Positions 1 through 11,509 of a stretch of 64,000 nt of DNA are shown here, in pieces (positions within the stretch are counted from its first letter, which is position 1; each line of letters starts with the position of its first letter). The position numbers and the translations under genes were made by a program. Source of the stretch: Lithospermum erythrorhizon (taxonomy: Eukaryota; Streptophyta; Magnoliopsida; Boraginales; Boraginaceae); assembly GCA_019722365.1 (NCBI GenBank), contig JADFUC010000954.1:744001-808000 (forward strand), given 5' to 3'. The notes beneath the pieces were generated by a model that was not told the DNA's origin, searched no databases, and worked only from the letters and a program-made list of their open reading frames with translations.

Positions 1-1003
1 AAAGAAATCAATCACTCTATCAATGCTTGAAAACAAGTCAGGCTACATATGGTTTGAATACCGTGAGTCGAGGTACCATTATCGTTTCCTTTTGAGCTAA
101 TTTCTTCAATTTGTGTCATTAACATGAGATCGTCTTAAATGACAAGCTATTTGCATAGTTTGCACTCTTTTATTCGGTGGGACATTCATGATGGACGTGT
201 CAGTTTTGTGACATGAAGCATTGATGTTGTCATGTTGAAGGTTATCTTCCAACTTCTATCTACATATACTCACTTTTTGTTGGGCCATTGTTTTGCCTAA
301 AATTTATGATCCTTTCTTGATCTTGAGCACTTGATCATCTTCCTCTTTATGTCTTCTATTCAGCTTCTGAGCATGCATGTTCAGTGTGCTTTTAAGGTTA
401 TATTATCAATGTTCCTTGATTCCTCAATTGATACGATAATATAGGTGAACTGATCACTCAAAGTCCTTAAGACTTTCAGCGATCTTTGAATAAGATACTC
501 TTCTCCATTCTTACCGATTTGTTAGTAATACTGCATTACCTTTGCAAAGTAAGGTCAATTGTCTCTCCTTTTCAGCGTACCAAATGCTTAGGAAATCTCT
601 TCTCGATGAATTCTTGTAAGGCCTTCTTCACATACCGTTCCTTTCAGTGCTTAACTTTTTAATGAATCCCATATTACGCTGCGATCCTTTGGTCCGATAT
701 ACTGCTCAAAGTAGTTTTTTATCTAGAGCCTGAAACATGTAATGCTTTACTTGGTAGTCCCTCATTCTTGCTTCATCTAGCATTGCCTGTTGATTGTCTG
801 TGAGTATGGTGCCGTCCACCGGATTACACAAATTCTCATTCTTAATTTCCACATGCTTTTTTGCTTGAATTTCCATTGGCTACCGCTCCAGTAGTCATAG
901 TGACCGTCAAAGAAAGAATATCTTGGTAAGTGTCTTATCTTCATTCATCTTCAATGTTTCACTCGGATTGTTTCACTCTCGTAATCTCGCTCTCATACCA
1001 TAA
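1..1003 (-). mobile_element. Decayed Ty1/copia element, gag and leader (5' part)
   Basis: Read on the minus strand, this stretch follows an LTR and a primer-binding site. It contains recognisable but interrupted copia gag. An FDGHYDYW-like segment near 910 matches the usual copia gag N-terminal FxGxNYxxW pattern, and it is followed downstream by stretches resembling the conserved helical gag body (near 690-790, with a YQVKHYMFQALD-like segment). Stops and frameshifts occur throughout and no long ORF remains, so it is dead. The element runs off the left edge of the window, so protease, integrase and reverse transcriptase are not visible. The superfamily call rests on the gag pattern plus the PBS/LTR arrangement. 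Confidence 0.6.
989..1000 (-). other. Retrotransposon primer-binding site
   Basis: On the minus strand this reads TGGTATGAGAGC, one mismatch from TGGTATCAGAGC, the common plant copia primer-binding site complementary to the 3' end of initiator tRNA-Met. It lies three bases after the CA end of the LTR at 1004, the normal spacing. This fixes the element's orientation and its 5' LTR end. Confidence 0.7.
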
Positions 1004-1450
1004 TGTTGGAAATCAAAGCTTATAAACAAATGCAAAATAGAAAGAACTTCAACACTGCTTTGTACTCAAATGCTTGGAAGAAACTCTCTAGTTTATTGAT
1101 TCCATTCGATGGCTTTATATAGCCTCCAGAGATTACAAATGCACTAACTAATAAGCTTAAAGGTAGCCTATTTATAAGATAACAACTTCATGAAAATAGC
1201 TAACTAACTACTAATCTCAAACGGCTACTTCACTAAGATAGATTATTCAAATGTAAACTACATTCCTAATAATATGGAAGACTTAAACAAACTCCTGGAA
1301 CGTGTGCATGATCTGCATGGCAATGTGCATGGATAGCTTCTTCAAGTATTGATATTTTTTGTCTTTCTTTTTCGCCATTGGAAGACAAAGAGGTCCTATA
1401 TATCGTTTCATTAATTGCCATACAAAGTTTAAAACATAAATTTAGATCTC
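1004..1450 (-). repeat. 5' LTR of the decayed copia element (outer end uncertain)
   Basis: The plus-strand sequence starts TGTTGGAAATC, so on the minus strand the LTR ends in ATTTCCAACA, a standard copia terminus, directly before the primer-binding site. A TATA-like box (TATATAAAG on the minus strand, about 1110-1120) sits where an LTR promoter would be. I could not find the matching outer terminus, so the 1450 limit is a guess from typical LTR length. Confidence 0.5.
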
Positions 1451-1544
1451 ATCGTCACATTTCTGATACTACATTATTGCTGATGCTATATATTTGTAGT
1501 GTGAAATTATTATTTTTTTTGTTAATTAGCGATGAATTTTTTTT

Positions 1545-1640
1545 GTAGAAACCACGCAAATTGAGGCGGGATAGATTTGAATCCGTGACCTCTTCTAGAA
1601 GGTCCGAGCGAATACCGTTAGGCTAGATACGCTTTCTTTA
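1545..1640 (-). mobile_element. tRNA-derived SINE relic (pol III box A and box B)
   Basis: On the minus strand a box A-like TAGCCTAACGG (1615-1625) is followed about 30 bases later by a box B-like GGATTCAAATC (1574-1584). This is the internal pol III promoter layout of tRNA genes and tRNA-derived SINEs. No cloverleaf closes around it: the acceptor arms do not pair, so it is not a functional tRNA gene. The SINE family is not identified. Confidence 0.5.
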
Positions 1641-4281
1641 GTGTGAAATCATTTTTTGAGTGCTGAAAGTGGTTGGCTATCTTGAATGTTAATATATATA
1701 TAATATAGTTATGCATTTCTTTATTTATGGTACTTTTTTCTTTTCTTTTGTGTCCGTTTGTTTGAGGAGGATCAAGGGAATTAAAGGGATAATTTATTAA
1801 TTCTTAATTTTGTTTGGGAACACATTTGATTAGATTCTTCTAGGAGGATTAAATTCCTCGTCCTCACGTTCCACATAATCCTTGCCTCAAGGAATTCAAA
1901 GCGGGGAGATGGAGGGAAGCCTTGACATATATCAAACATTTTAATACATTCACTCTAAATTCTCCTCCTTCAAAAATTATTCTATCCAAACAATAATTTT
2001 ATTTATTACTAATTCATCTTGATTCTCTTTTCCTAAGTTAGATTCTAAATATTTCGCTCTTCTGATTCACGATCAAACATAGCATTAGTGTTGTTTGTGA
2101 TCATTAATGAAAAAGATGGGACCTCGTTTAAATCTACTATTTATTTTTACTTTGAAATGCAAATGAATCCCCAACGATTGTGGTATCATGGATATTAACA
2201 AAAGAATAGCAAAAATTGAACTAGTAAAAGAACCAATGAAACAAATATTTGTAAGCCAAATTAAATGTTCTTTGTAGACGGTGAAAATTTATTAAAAATA
2301 ATTAAAAAATGAATTAAAACTGACTTAATCAAATTAATTAAAATCAAAAGTAGCGTGGTTAGAGGCTGCTTATTCGAACCCTAAAATTTAATACTCAAAA
2401 CCCTCGTCACGAAACAAGGGTTCGAGAAAATAGCTCGAATTAAATGAACATTAAACTTAGGGTTGAGCTAAAAATTCTAATTTTTGTTACATTAAAATCA
2501 TTTTAGGGCCTGAATTGAGGTTAGAAAGTTTTGGGGTTGAAAGCGGGAACTCCAAAAGTTATGAGTTCAAAATAAAAATTTGCCAAAATGTTCGAGTCGA
2601 TATGAAAATGTGTTCGACCAAGAAAAAGATTTGAAATCTTAACTTTTTTAACTACAAAATAGGCGCCCCGTATTAATACTTGGGGAAAATTAATTCTTAA
2701 AAATCCGACGGATTCAGTCTTTGCTGAAAATTGACGATTAAGATCGTAGTCCACTGAAATTAAACCAACCAATCGGAATCCCCAGTCGAAGCCTAGAAAC
2801 TGTAAGCCTTTTATTTTCAAAAATTCAAGGAAAAAAAATCTCATAAATCACTCAGAAAAATACCTAAGAAAATATAGAGGACGACCTCTGAAATTTTCTG
2901 CGTTAAATATTACAAACCACCGGCCAAAAACACCCGCTTTTGGTGGTGGAAACACTGCCTCGGGTAGCCGAAAATGGGCCCACTAAAAGGTGGATTTCTG
3001 CACAAGCGTAGTATTTGAGTTAGAAGTAAAAATCATTGAGAATCGTCTGATTTCTCAAGAGCGGCTTGATATTCGGGAATAAGCTAAATAACCTCGATTA
3101 TTCGCCAAATATTGCGTGAGCAACAAAAAATATAGGGTTTTGATTCATCAGTTCGAGGATATAGGAATACCTTTGAAATATTCGGTCTACTATATTGCGG
3201 GTTAAAGGCGAGGAAAGCTTAATGACTGCTTAAGACGCATCTAAGTAGTCGATATAAATCAATGAGTTAGGACGACCACACTTATCTTGATCATCAGCTA
3301 ATAAATAAAATCTTAAAATGGTTAAAGTGCAAAGTAAGAAGCGTACATTGTGTAACCATCGAATCCAAGACAAATCGGTAGTAGCGTACATTTACTTCAC
3401 AACTTAAAGCGGATCTAAGTGAGGCCAAATTTCACTAAGCCCGTTCTGACAACAAGTTCTTAAATATTGTAGTCTGAAAGAAGCGTACATTGGTTCGGCC
3501 GAGCAACTGGCTATCGAAACAAAAAGCGCGGTTCTGAGCAGGTTACATTGATCGAAGTCACGTCGAAGACAAGTAAGCGTATTCAATTTCTGCCAAGTCC
3601 TGCTTAAGGTTATATCCGCCCAAAATCATGCAAAGGTGAAGCCCCGAACTTCTGATACACTTGTAGTAAGTCATCTGATGGAAATTATAGGCCCAGGGTC
3701 GAGTCGAGGCTTCGAGATCGAGTCATCTGACGGCGAATCTGTGCTAAAGACTTGACTCGGATAAATGTCAATCCCATGGCTTAGATGCAAAGTCAATTAA
3801 GACTAGGGCCAGCGTATTAATTTCGTAATAGGCTTACATCTGAAATCAACTCGAATCAATTAGAATGGGGCTCAAATCGAGCCGGCTCATACGAACTCTA
3901 TCGAGACCAAATCCAAGTCAAACGTCACCATGAAATCGTCATTAATGACTTGGGGATGTAGTTTGGAGAGTCGATCACTGTGATTTGATAAAGCTGTCTG
4001 TTTGAGGAATTTTCTCATACGGTATATTTTATTTTGTATCCCTTTAAATAAATAATAAAAGAATTTCTTTGCATTACACTCTTACTTCTTTATTAAGTTC
4101 AACCTCAGTACAAATATATGATTTTCTCATACTCAATTACAATCGAAGAAACTCGACTACCAAAAAACTACTCTAGTAAAGAAAAGAACAAATAATGAAA
4201 CTGACAAGTCCATGCACAACCTGAAGAAGGCCAGAGAGTGAAAAACAAATTAATGTTACTGAGGAAAAATTGAAGAATAAA
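1641..4281. other. Gene-free intergenic DNA, transposon-like in part
   Basis: About 1641-2500 is AT-rich with no coding signal. About 2500-4020 is less AT-rich, has only short unrelated ORFs, and repeats the phrase GCGTACATT three times (near 3343, 3384 and 3484). It ends in an AATAAA-rich stretch near 4046-4060. This looks like an old LTR or other transposon remnant, but I found neither termini nor protein homology. Confidence 0.4.
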
Positions 4282-6625
4282 TCAACATTTGGGGAGATCT
4301 GATGGGGGTGGAAGGAGTTTCTGATTGGGAAGCTTTCCATCCAAGACCAACCATGCCATCTTTAAACCCCAGCTTGTATGCACCTCAAGGTGACAATGCA
4401 TGAACCAAACACCTGCAAAAATCAATGTAAACGGATCAATATACTTGTTTTTACATGGAGATTTTATGAATGATTGTATATTTGTAATTGTAAATAAGAA
4501 AAACTTAACTGTTATATCAAATATAGGAGTCAATGTTAAACAACAAACCTGGATTATCCGCAAAAAATCTAATTGCAACCCATCCGCCAGGAGGGACTCC
4601 CACAGTATTCCTCTCGACGGGATCCACAAGATTGAAGTTTTTAGGATCATTGTTAGGATCATAGTTACCAAATCCTTGACCAACAACAAAGAAATTGAAT
4701 CCATGAAGATGAAGAGGGTGACTTTCAGCACCAAGAATGCTTGTATCTTGCATGACTAGCTCAACACTTGCATTAAAAGGCAATACCATTATTCTTGTAT
4801 CATTGTTCACCATAGTGTTGTTAGGAGGGGTAGTTCCGGTAAAGTTAAACCAATGTGAGGGACTAAATGGAAAATTTGCTTTATATACACCAGTTGATTG
4901 CCCTGAGAAATGTGCTTGAAGTAGTGCTGTGGTTGGTTGTACAAAAGAAACATTGTTAATTGATGCAGCAAATTTTGTACCATTTGGTCCTTGGCAAGTT
5001 TGGTTTTTGTCACATGGGTTTGTTCCTAAGCCAACCGTGAAAAAGAAATGTTTGTCAACTTTCTTGGGCACATTTGCTGGAAATTGAGGGGAGGCTAAAC
5101 TGCGCAATTTATTGCTAAATTTAGTGGCAAAAGTTGTATCGTTGAGAGCTGGAAGTGATGGTTTCAAGAGGGGAAGCTTCTTGACAGAATGGTGCAACAA
5201 TTTTGGAGATTCATATTCAAGAAGTCCAGCAACAGTTGAATTGTCGAAAGTACCCGAGCCAGTTGCATATGGTCTAGCCATCATGAGAAATTTGGCCTTT
5301 GGAAAATTTGGCTTTGTTTTCAAAAGGACATTTGAGGTTTGTCCAGGGGCTATGAGGATGGTATTAGTTTGGAATGGTTTAACATAAATGGCATCAACGT
5401 TGACAGTTGTGAGTGTATGGTTTGCGATACTGAAGAAGAGCTCATCGTTTAGTGCAGCGTTGATGATCCTCAGCAGATAAGTCTTCCCTGGTTTCACTTT
5501 CAACTTGAATGTGTCTACAATATTTAATCACAAACTAAATGTCATTCAAATATAAACGGAAATAGTCACTACCAGAAAAATGAGCATATGTGACGAACTA
5601 AAGATTATGTCATTGGTCTGTTACTTATTAGCTAATGACATTAATGTGAAGAGTTTGTGAGGCACTTGTAGGTGAAAATTTGAAACTAGACAATGGAGAG
5701 ATTTGAGACCTTTCGAAGAGCAGTTATACAATAATCCAGGAAGTCCATTAATGGTATAGGCATCGGAGACATTTGGACCACCTCCTGTTTGCAATGCTTG
5801 GCTAATTATAGCTTCAGTATCAGTGTTAAACCACTCTCCTGAAATAGCAGTAAGTATTATAGGCAAAATTTGATATTAATATATGGTTTGTTTTGGAAAT
5901 CTTGAGGTGTTCAGTGTATTTGATTACCAAAGATAATTGGAACTTCCTTGTGAGGTTTTTCAAATGGATAAGGCACATTCTGCGTGGGATGGATTATTAT
6001 TGGACCATAAACCGTCGATCTTAGCCATGAGAAATGTGCATGCCACCATAATGTTCCTCGTTGGCCGGTAATGGTGAAGTTGTAGACATAGCTCTGGCCA
6101 GTCTGTATCGGACATTGCGTGATGTATGCCGGACCATCTGCCCAACCACTTCGAAGTTGTCGAATTCCATGCCTGTTGCATTTTTGCAATATAATTGTTA
6201 TCATATATATAGTTGGTGTTTGAATTCATTAGGAAATACCATATATTGTTCTTTAGTCATCATAACTTATCGGATTAAAGAAAAGTACAGAAATAATACC
6301 AATGGATAGTAATGTTGTTTGAGACATGGTTATTGACTTTGATAAGAAGCCTATCACCCTCCCTGGCTACAATTGCAGGTCCAGGAAATTTTCCATTGAC
6401 AGTAACAATGCTCCTTGTGTGACAAAGTCTAGTCACATTTTTCATTTGTATCTGAACCAATTCAAGAACATACCAAATTAGAAACAACAAGAGAAATCAT
6501 TTATCAAGTTCATACGATGATATTGTTGACGCATATCTCACATTGAACTCATAATGCCTAGTTAAGCATTGGACATTGCCGAAGAGGAGACACAATGTGA
6601 TCAACAGAGCGACCAAAATCGCCAT
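4282..6625 (-). CDS. LAC: Laccase (multicopper oxidase), LAC17-like
   Basis: Secreted copper oxidase that oxidises monolignols and other phenolics in the cell wall with reduction of O2 to water. Exons on the minus strand: 6542-6625, 6300-6451, 5928-6172, 5710-5838, 4549-5514 and 4282-4412. All junctions are GT-AG with matching phases and give 568 aa. Exon sizes of 152, 245 and 129 bp are the usual plant laccase pattern. The N-terminus is a hydrophobic signal peptide (about residues 1-22). All copper-ligand motifs are present: HWHG (78-81), HAH (123-125), HPLHLHG (469-475) and HCHLEVH (531-537), with Leu at the axial T1 position. The protein ends PPSDLPKC, as laccases do. Several Asn-X-Ser/Thr sites suggest glycosylation. 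The [14 protein letters not shown] stretch resembles the LAC17/LAC4 type linked to lignification; the exact orthologue is inferred. It appears intact. Confidence 0.95.
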
Positions 6626-6704
6626 TGAAACTCGTTCGAGTGAATGTTGATTAGCTGTTGTGTTTTAGAGTGATAATGTTGGAGCAAACCATGGAACATT
6701 TGTG

Positions 6705-6714
6705 TATATATATA
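6705..6714 (-). promoter_or_regulatory. TATA box of the laccase gene
   Basis: A TATATATATA run on the minus strand lies about 80 bp upstream of the laccase ATG (6625). That leaves a 5' UTR of about 50 bases. The position and the absence of a competing TATA nearby support it. I looked for MYB-type AC elements (ACC-A/T-A-A/C-C/T) in the next 100 bp and found only imperfect matches. Confidence 0.55.
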
Positions 6715-6719
6715 GAGAG

Positions 6720-9700
6720 AAAAACATGCATTATACATAGGTAGTTGGCTAGATGGAGATGGAGCTTGAAGAAGAATGGTTGTGTTTTGGAGGAATGTTA
6801 CTATTGTTGAAAACAACATTAGAGTGATGTCAAAGACAATCTAGAGAGTTGTTTGACTACACCTGGATGTATTTGTACATTTATATGTTTATTGTTTATA
6901 GCTTTCTGTCAATACTTACCTTTGTCGTTATGTTTGTCAAAGATAATTTGGTGGAACTGGAGTTTTCATCCAGTAGTTCTTGTGCTACAAAGGACATTGA
7001 TTTTGGTACATAGATATGAAATAAAAAGAAAGTAACATATTCTACAATCCATCTTTGTCTTTAGTACTATTTCAGTTTTTCAGTCACCTAACTTTCTTTC
7101 ACTACTTTCCATCTTGCTATAATTCTATAATTGATAGTTTTAGTTTATCAATTAAAATTATTCGATTTTGAATATAGATCAATTTGATTTAAAAAATGTT
7201 TTGATGTGCAACAATTTGATATATAAATATGTGGTAATATAATATCTTATAATTTTGTAAATCCTTTGATATACTCCCTTTATCCTTAATTATCATCTAA
7301 TACTCTAATTTTTAAATTTTAGTGATCGACTTTAACTTTTTTTGAGCTTAAATATTTTTATATATATTTATAATATTTTGTGCTTTAACCTACATTATTT
7401 AATTATATAATTTTAAATCAAATTAAAGTTCTAAATTTTTTTAAGATCTTAAAATTTGTCAATTCTGAATATTCAAAAACAAATTCAACAATCATTAATA
7501 GAGGTAGTAGAGTCAAGGTTAATGGAATAAACTATTATTTTAAAAATAAGTTGAATTTTAGTTGATAACTAAGTTAAATTAAGATTATGGAAGCAATTCA
7601 ATTAGGGATAGTGGAAATATTTGCATATTTGATTGTGTAAATCTCTAATACTGCATACTTGCACTATTGGAATATCGACTAATAAAGTATTAGTAACGGG
7701 TCTAATATTTCTTCCTCTTAACGGAAACCCGCAACCGTTACTGCCGAATACACACTTGATAGATCTCGAAATGTAATACTGTAAATCACGCAACTGGCAG
7801 TCCATATTGTAGCCAAGTCCCGCGTGACAAGCTCGATTAAGAAAAGTATTTCAGGAAAAAATCGAACTTACGAGACATTGCTAACAGCCTTATTTACTCT
7901 ATCAATTCTTGCTTTCGGCCCCCATAAAACACACTCAGACACACACATCGAATAAGTAACTTTTTTAAATAAAACGACAATTTCGTCCTTAAATTTAAAC
8001 TCCTAAACTACCATACTTACAAATGTAGTGGGGGCAAATAGTCATTTCACACTCAAACCCAACACTATTTTGGTCAGTTGTTTATAATGTACCAAATTTC
8101 ATGCAGTACGATCATCATTTATGACTAATATATAGTCGCAAAGAGTGGAATCAAGCGAGTCAAGTAAATTTAGCTATGGACCCGAAGGTTCGATTACTAC
8201 TTGATGTTGATTCACCAATCGGAGCCAAAATTGAGTGAGCATCGACTTAACTTACTCGAGTCTCATCCAAACTCCTAATTTAACTTATTTGGAAAATATA
8301 ATAAAATTACACATTATTTGAGAAGATGAAGCAACATTCATTTATTTTCAATATAAAATCATCATGTATAGATGCAATATTAGATGACTCGTTGAGTTGT
8401 TGAGCTAGAGACAAGCTATAGCTTATAGGCTTAACTCGATTTCGATCAAATCGTGATTCCGAAGTCCAGGCCTATCCAAACAAAATAGAATCCAGATAGT
8501 TCAAATTTCACTTACAATGCTACTAGTCGATTCGAGTAATGATTGAGCCAGAGTTTCAAAATAATTTGATCCGGCTTGCTCAGCCGAGATATACCGTATA
8601 CGATTCCGCCTAAAGCCATCATAATCTTTCAATTTTTTTTAACAAGTAGTATTATTTTCTCCTATTATTTTTATCGTTTTAGTTATTTTTTCGTTTTTAC
8701 CTTCATTTTTTAACTAGTACGGAGTATTAATGTTCTAGTATAATTCAAAATTTTAGTAATTAATTGTGACATATCACTAATTTAGTAGTAGTTCTAGGTC
8801 CGTCTATGAGTGACCAGGGTTCCGCCTCGACATTTTAGCCTGGGGCTAAAATTAAAAAATGGGGTCCTTTTAAATTTACTCATTTCGTTTCTTAATATTA
8901 ACCACTTTGAATTTTTTTTTAACTAAAACTACCTAAATTTTGATAATTAATATGAAAATAATTATGTAATAGATTCATCTTAAAATTTCATACACTAATA
9001 TTATTATTTTTTAACTAAGGTAATATAAATGTAATGAAATAAATTATTAAAGTTTAGAAAATGTTAATATATTTTATTGTAATAATTTAAAAAATTTAGA
9101 TCAATATTAGATGGACCTCCAATTATAAAATCGATACAAACTTTATTCTTAGTTTAGTCAATGAAACAATCATATAAATAAAAATATAAATATAATGACA
9201 TAAATGATTAAAGTTGTTACAAAAAAAAATTGAATATCTTATATTTTGATAATTTAAAATTAATATAAAAATTCTTAGTTTGATCAATGACACTATGATC
9301 ATTATTGAAAAAAAAAAGAATTGAAAAATGTTAAGTTGTTTCAAAAATATACTTTGTATAATTTTATTAACATGGTTCTATATATATAAAGTTTCAATCA
9401 TCTTGGAAAAAAAATGATACATGAAAGATATACACGATGTGATAAAGCGATTTAATGCAAGAACACCATACCATCATCCAAATAGATATTTTTTGAATGA
9501 AATTGGGGATACAATTTTTACTCTCCAATTCATTCAATTATGGTATTCATGCAACTAGAGGAAAGGAACAAAACATATGTTGATTAAAAAAGAAACATCA
9601 GAGTCTAAATGCTCAAAACTAAAAACAATCTGAGGAGTTAAAATTGACAAAAACATACGTTGATTTTAAGATGGCTCTAGGTGTCTTAAACTCAAGACCT

Positions 9701-10455
9701 TCGCTTCACATGAAGTTATCAATCCACTGCATTACTTCTACATTTTGATTAGAGGATTACTTTCCGCACCAATTAGAATATCTTCTACACCAAAAAAATC
9801 ATGTGTATTAACTGTTTAACCCTTAATATAAATAGTTAATATCAATAACAATTTTCTCATTATTTCATTACCACATTAGATTTCTAATAAGTCAATTTTG
9901 GTGTGTAAGAGTAAACTTATTTTGGTGCATAAAGCGTTGATTATTAAGCCTATACTATTATATATAAAAATCATTTTCTAATTTGTGTCCTAAAAACTCC
10001 TGGACCTCTGCTGTCGTCTAATTCCCAGCCTCGAATTTCAAATTTTAGCTTTTATTTGTCTAAATATAAGAATTTGCATAAAAATATAGCAATTCCCCCT
10101 TCCCCTCCTTCAATAATAATAAAAAATCTCTCTAAATAGATTTAATGCTTTTGTTCCCCTAATTTGGATTCAAGCTCTGTGAGTGACGATGCACTTGTTG
10201 AGCTTGCTTGCGATAAGACATGACAAACTGATGGAAACTTCATTGTAAAACAAAATATCGAAATCTATTTGATTCATATGAAAGTACAATAGTGGGCACA
10301 TTGCATATTCCACTAAGAGATTCATTCAATGATGTTAACATTTGAGTGATGCATGGCATGCTAAACCTCCTATATTTCTAAGCATCACAAAATCAACTGA
10401 AAGGCATATCACATTTGATGAAGATGTTTTGCAGATTTCACCCTACATGCCCACC
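6720..10455. other. Intergenic, no gene recognised
   Basis: Mostly very AT-rich sequence without coding signal. It includes a MITE-like segment (listed separately) and a less AT-rich patch at about 7600-7930. A stretch at 8090-8600 has many GA/TC-rich words but no ORF. At 8806-8870 there is a CAGGGTTCCGCC / GCCTGGGGCTAAA stretch of the kind found at the ends of decayed plant DNA transposons. Confidence 0.4.
7271..7510. mobile_element. Stowaway-like MITE relic
   Basis: The left end reads TACTCCCTTTATCC, close to the Stowaway terminal consensus (CTCCCTCCGTYCC next to TA). About 240 bp later the sequence AGAGGTAGTAGA gives an imperfect inverted match. The interior is AT-rich and non-coding. Size and termini fit a Tc1/mariner-derived MITE, but the right terminus is poor. 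Confidence 0.4.
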
Positions 10456-11397
10456 TCAGAGTACTGAGGGAGGGCAGAATGTGATGACATATCGCGATGC
10501 TCTGCATTTATTAAGGCTAGACGAATCATCAAACGCGTAGCTATAAGCTTTGGGGCAGATTGCTTTAAACAGGTTAGCAAACAGTGTTGGCTTGCAAGTT
10601 TTTGGATTTGCATACTGTCCTGTGCAGCAAGACTTGGCTGATTGCATAGCCAAGCAGGCGCTTTTGCAGCCGACTACCTTGTCTCCCCTCTTAACCTCAA
10701 GTGCCGATGGACAGCAAACGTTGAGGTCAACCTCACACGAGGCTACACCGCAGCCAACTCCTCCACCAACAGGCTTCATTGAGACGGGTAAATTGAAGCC
10801 GTCGACTAGACTGACATCATAGAAATGTAGGGGTGAAGATGATGAGCCTAATGTCATTTCCACAACTGTTGCTGGTGGAACACCACCCATACCTCTGCAG
10901 TTCAGTTGGCCATTGCAGTCTCCAGTAGCACATGAGCCTTTACCATTTTGATCAAAGATGCAGTCCTGCCTAGCCCAAATCCTGCCGGACCACTTGTTAG
11001 GTACATCAATTACTACCTCCTCGCCGCTGGTCAATTGGAAACCTCCATCTTTCGGTGTTGGTTGGCCAGCGCCTCCCAGTATTCCTGGAAATATGTGCTC
11101 CTTGCAATTGTTCACTATAATGACTTGAATAGCATCTGCAAAAATAATAATAATTGTGATTTATGTGTATTTTTTGCTTGTCCAATAATTTAAATTTTAT
11201 ATAGGATAATTCGAACACCACTACTAATGTTCTAGATTCGCCCTGTCTGCAACTACCAAGTATCAAAACAAAATATATAAATAACCCCTACAAGTGGAAA
11301 TCAAGTTATAAGTATACATACCACTAATTCACTTACCTGTTTGAACAAGAAACAATATGCAGAGTAGAAGGGATAATAAGTAAGATAACAGTAGCAT
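10456..11397 (-). CDS. Thaumatin-like protein (PR-5 family)
   Basis: Secreted defence-type protein of the PR-5/thaumatin-like family; members bind or degrade beta-1,3-glucans or inhibit fungi. Two exons on the minus strand, 11337-11397 and 10456-11135, joined across a GT-AG intron, give 246 aa. The start is the ATG at 11395-11397, which opens a leucine-rich signal peptide of about 22 residues; an ATG eight bases upstream is out of frame. The mature part begins around [10 protein letters not shown] and ends FCPPSVL with no C-terminal extension or GPI signal. The acidic-cleft REDDD residues appear to be present (the R near WSGR, E in VVEM, the Asp residues of [11 protein letters not shown] and the D of AYSYAFDD). 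I count 17 cysteines in the mature region, not the usual 16; the extra one is in the doublet NVCCPS. There is no frameshift and the gene looks functional. Confidence 0.92.
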
Positions 11398-11498
11398 CTT
11401 CTCATGTGTGGATTGAGTACTTTCGGTAATGAAAAAAAATGGGTTTTTAGTGTTTTGCACTTACATATGATCTTGGAGAGTGAAAGCAACAAATGAGG

Positions 11499-11506
11499 AT
11501 TTTATA
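11499..11506 (-). promoter_or_regulatory. TATA box of the thaumatin-like gene
   Basis: TATAAAAT on the minus strand, about 100 bp upstream of the ATG at 11397, a normal plant TATA distance allowing a 5' UTR of roughly 70 bases. Confidence 0.6.
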
Positions 11507-11509
11507 GAA

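Noticed and set aside
2521..2844. 107-codon minus-strand ORF
   Set aside because: Phe/Leu-rich from AT-rich DNA, with no family motif, promoter or partner exon.
4400..5387. Plus-strand ORFs of 60-119 codons inside the laccase gene (4400-4759, 4737-4919, 5112-5387)
   Set aside because: They are antisense shadows of the laccase exons; the minus frame has all copper motifs and correct splice sites.
10550..11193. Plus-strand ORFs over the thaumatin-like gene
   Set aside because: Antisense shadows of the 17-cysteine thaumatin-like coding frame.
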